Shown here: positions 5,285 to 7,745 of the stretch, piece by piece
Position numbering within the stretch: the stretch's first letter is position 1
Layout of the letters: every line of letters begins with the position of its first letter
NCBI GenBank assembly: GCA_025455285.1
Contig: JALOMU010000070.1
Coordinates: 1 to 7,745 of the forward strand
Length of the DNA stretch: 7,745 nucleotides
Direction: 5' to 3'
Source of the DNA: Flavihumibacter sp.
Lineage (GTDB): Bacteria; Bacteroidota; Bacteroidia; Chitinophagales; Chitinophagaceae
Notes under the pieces: generated by a model
The model's input: only the letters and a program-made list of their open reading frames with translations
Database searches by the model: none
Told to the model about the DNA's origin: nothing
Program-made: the position numbers and the translations under genes

Positions 5285-7348
5285 ATGTTAAACAGCGCCC
5301 CTCTTCATATTTACAGAGCTTCTGCAGGATCAGGAAAAACTTTTTTACTCGCCTCTGAATACCTCTGCCTCTTATTTGAGAATCCCTATAAATACCGGGA
5401 AATCCTGGCTGTTACGTTTACAAACAAGGCGACGGAAGAAATGAAAGAAAGGATTCTTGGGGAGTTAAAAAAAATCGCCAAAGGAACTTCTACTCCCTAT
5501 AGCCGCATCATACAGGAAAGATTTCCTCAGTTACAGGATACTACTGCTTTACAGGTTGCCGCCGATCGTATTTACAGAACTATCCTGCACGACTATGCGA
5601 AATTCTCCGTTTCCACCATCGATAGTTTTGTTCAACAGGTTATCCGGTCCTTTGCTTTTGAAATCGGACTGGATGCCGGATTTGAATTACAACTAAACCA
5701 GAATATTGTAAAAGAAGAATTGGCGGATCGCCTGTTTGAATTGTTGGAATCCAGCCAGGAATTATTAAACTGGATACGATCTATAGCTATAGATAGAATT
5801 GATGCCGGACAACAATGGGATTTCAGATCAGAGTTGCTATCACTGGCCAGCGAAATTTTCCAGGAACGCTTTTATCGCTTTGAAGAGAATATGCGTAACC
5901 TTGAAAACCCGACTGCTGCTTTCGATACGCTTAGAAAATACATGCAGGACATTGTGAAAAAGGTAGAGGAAACCATGCGGAATTTTGGCCAGCAGGGAAA
6001 CGACATTATTCAAAATGCAGGGATTGATGCTTCTTTCTTTTCCAGAGGTAATAAAGGTTTTATTACCTACTTCGCCAAAATTCAAAAGAAAGAGTACAAA
6101 GCCACCGTTACTGTGCAGGATGCCCGAGACAACCTTGCCACATGGACCACGGTTAAAGCTGCTCCGAAAATTAAAGAAGCAGTTGCCAACATCTACCCTG
6201 CCCTTAACACCTGCCTGGCGCAGGCGCTTGATTATTACGAAGCGCAGGCCTACTCCTATCAAACAGCCCGAGCCATTCTTCGCAAACTGAATAACCTCAG
6301 CCTATTGCGCATACTCGCGGATCAGCTGGGTGACTACCGGCGTGATAACAATGTACTCCTGATATCCGATACCCAGCAATTACTAAGAGAACTGGTGAAA
6401 GACAACGAAGTTCCCTTCATTTATGAAAAAATAGGAAACCGCTATCAGCATTTTCTACTGGATGAATTCCAGGATACCAGCCGCTTTCAATGGGATAATT
6501 TCAAACCCCTATTGGAACAGTCAGTTGCTGTTGGTGCCTACAACCTCGTGGTAGGTGATGTGAAACAATCCATTTACCGCTGGAGAAATGGCGACTGGAG
6601 ATTGCTTCAATCACAGGTGAAACAGGATATCGGTTCTCAACTGGTGCAAGAAGCCAGTCTGCAGGAAAATTACAGGAGTCGCGCTTCCATTATTGATTTT
6701 AATAATACCTTATTCAGCCGCATACCTGCCTTGCTTCAACAAGACTTTTCAAATGAAATGAGCCAGGTACAGGATACTTCCATCCAGGAACGCCTGCACA
6801 GCAATTCCTATTTCTCGATCATTGAAGAAGCCTATAAAGATGTGCTGCAAGAAAAGCCGGCAAACAGCCAACCGGGTGGAAAAGTAGAGATACAATTTTT
6901 TGAAAAAGAAAATTCACAGGCACCTACCTCCTGGAAACCGGCAGCGGAAGCCCGACTCTGTGATCTGATTGATGAACTGCTGCTACAGAAAAAATTGAAG
7001 CCGGAACAACTGGCCATACTTACCCGCAACAATGCGGATGCACGAAGAATCATCAACGTACTACTGGAACACAAACAAAAATCAGGCAATGTCCACGATT
7101 ATAAACTAGTGTCCTCTGACGCCCTGCTGATCAGCGCCTCCCCTGCTATACAATTATTACTGGCTGCATTCCGCTATCTGCTGAATGAAAAAGATGATAT
7201 CGCAAGAGTGGAAGTTGTGCAGGCTAATGCATTACGTACGCAAGTATCCATAAATGAAAAATCCTTGTATCGAAGAGATATCAATCACCAGCTCTCCTTA
7301 TTGCCTGCAGCATTTAGTGAGGAAAAGAACCGGATTGCGATCTTGTAA
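5285..7348 (+). CDS. UvrD-family (AddA/RecB-like) helicase, N-terminal fragment ended by a frameshift
   Basis: This is a superfamily 1A DNA helicase of the AddA/RecB type, which in its intact form unwinds and resects double-strand breaks, normally with an AddB-like nuclease partner. The 687-residue reading frame contains Walker A, ASAGSGKT (12-19); motif Ia, LAVTFTNKATEEMKERI (41-57); STIDSF (110-115); motif II, LLDEFQDT (391-398); motif III, VVGDVKQSIYRWRN (422-435); and motif IV, LQENYRSR (459-466). It stops at TAA 7346-7348 before motifs V and VI, which are found in another frame immediately downstream. Intact relatives are about 1000 residues or more, so this frame alone cannot encode a working helicase. 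The start is chosen because the ATP-binding loop begins about ten residues in, as in relatives. A promoter-type box lies 19 bases upstream. Whether it is AddA or another RecB-like protein cannot be settled, because the C-terminal nuclease region lies outside the window. Confidence 0.9.
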   Translation: MLNSAPLHIYRASAGSGKTFLLASEYLCLLFENPYKYREILAVTFTNKATEEMKERILGELKKIAKGTSTPYSRIIQERFPQLQDTTALQVAADRIYRTILHDYAKFSVSTIDSFVQQVIRSFAFEIGLDAGFELQLNQNIVKEELADRLFELLESSQELLNWIRSIAIDRIDAGQQWDFRSELLSLASEIFQERFYRFEENMRNLENPTAAFDTLRKYMQDIVKKVEETMRNFGQQGNDIIQNAGIDASFFSRGNKGFITYFAKIQKKEYKATVTVQDARDNLATWTTVKAAPKIKEAVANIYPALNTCLAQALDYYEAQAYSYQTARAILRKLNNLSLLRILADQLGDYRRDNNVLLISDTQQLLRELVKDNEVPFIYEKIGNRYQHFLLDEFQDTSRFQWDNFKPLLEQSVAVGAYNLVVGDVKQSIYRWRNGDWRLLQSQVKQDIGSQLVQEASLQENYRSRASIIDFNNTLFSRIPALLQQDFSNEMSQVQDTSIQERLHSNSYFSIIEEAYKDVLQEKPANSQPGGKVEIQFFEKENSQAPTSWKPAAEARLCDLIDELLLQKKLKPEQLAILTRNNADARRIINVLLEHKQKSGNVHDYKLVSSDALLISASPAIQLLLAAFRYLLNEKDDIARVEVVQANALRTQVSINEKSLYRRDINHQLSLLPAAFSEEKNRIAIL

Positions 7349-7745
7349 ATTCCTTCAGTACCAAAGGCAAACCCTCGATACGTGATTTCATACTCTGGTG
7401 GAAAGAAGATGGAGAAAAAAGAGCCTTACCTCTTTCATCCGCTTCCAACGCCATACAAATACTGACCATTCATAAATCAAAGGGACTTGCTTTTGATGTA
7501 GTATTGTTGCCTTATACCGATTGGAAATTGAAATCGGATAAGGGTTTATTATGGTGTGATTGGAAAGATGAAACATCAGAGCTGGATGTATTACCTGTTG
7601 ACATCCAATCCTCCTTAGCGGAAACAGCTTTTGCCTATGAGTATTTTGAAGAAATGCTGATGAGCAGGATGGATGCACTCAACCTGCTCTATGTTGCATT
7701 GACTCGCGCAAGACAGGGTATTTATATGCTGGCGCCACTTCCTTC
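7321..7745 (+). pseudogene. Continuation of the same helicase in a shifted frame (motifs V and VI), runs off the edge
   Basis: After a TGA at 7318-7320, this frame is open to the window end. From about 7339 it reads as normal helicase sequence: DLVNSFSTKGKPSIRDF, then a WWKEDG segment, motif V ILTIHKSKGLAFDVVLLPY (about 7465-7521), and motif VI NLLYVALTRAR (about 7681-7713). Its codon sense is clean and it has no early start codon, so it is the second half of the gene at 5285, not a separate gene. The switch must lie within 7321-7345, where both frames are open. The net loss is 3n+1 bases. The stretch that normally lies between the LPxxF region and the FQDLV-like region, roughly 30 residues, seems to be missing as well. 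A sequencing or assembly error, a real pseudogene or a phase-variable deletion are all possible. Confidence 0.85.

Noticed and set aside
5779..5794. Perfect 16-base palindrome ATCTATAGCTATAGAT
   Set aside because: It lies inside helicase coding sequence, encodes ordinary residues and has no second copy in the window; chance is the simplest explanation.
7388..7678. Minus-strand frame of 96 codons
   Set aside because: It is antisense to the shifted helicase frame that carries motif V and most of the sequence leading to motif VI, and shows no protein features of its own.
1..7745. Defence island, phage, insertion sequence or CRISPR array
   Set aside because: No transposase, integrase, terminal inverted repeats, regular spaced repeats or defence-type domains were seen; the genes are housekeeping types.

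Overview
The window looks like an ordinary chromosomal stretch of a Bacteroidota bacterium, possibly of the Chitinophagaceae type. The evidence is the protein style of YbeY, NadD, Dgt and the helicase, and TAnnTTTG promoter-type boxes just upstream of the gene starts. The genes also mostly lack Shine-Dalgarno sequences. The lineage is inferred from sequence character, not from a search.

Layout, left to right. (1) The N-terminal 383 codons of mnmG (tRNA wobble-uridine modification) run on the minus strand off the left edge. (2) A 459-base gap with no recognisable gene is flanked by two near-identical parS-type palindromes, TGTTCCACGTGGAAC(G/A), at 1208-1223 and 1591-1606. (3) ybeY (rRNA maturation endoribonuclease) lies on the minus strand. 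(4) Divergent from it is a plus-strand group: a stand-alone FeoA-domain protein, nadD (NAD biosynthesis), and a secreted class A beta-lactamase-like serine hydrolase that lacks two family hallmarks. (5) Convergent with that group is dgt, a dGTP triphosphohydrolase, on the minus strand. (6) Divergent from dgt is a large UvrD/AddA/RecB-like helicase gene, broken by a frameshift near 7321-7348. Its reading frame resumes with intact motifs V and VI and continues off the right edge.

The genes are mainly housekeeping: tRNA and rRNA maturation, NAD synthesis, nucleotide pool control and DNA break repair. They do not form one pathway. The most informative signals are the parS pair, which suggests the chromosome-partition (origin-proximal) region, and the helicase lesion. 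The lesion looks like a 3n+1-base deletion, possibly between two copies of GATCTTG, rather than a simple one-base slip. A TAnnTTTG box stands before each of the five predicted transcription units. I see no CRISPR array, tRNA, rRNA, insertion sequence, phage gene or defence island, and no convincing undescribed system.
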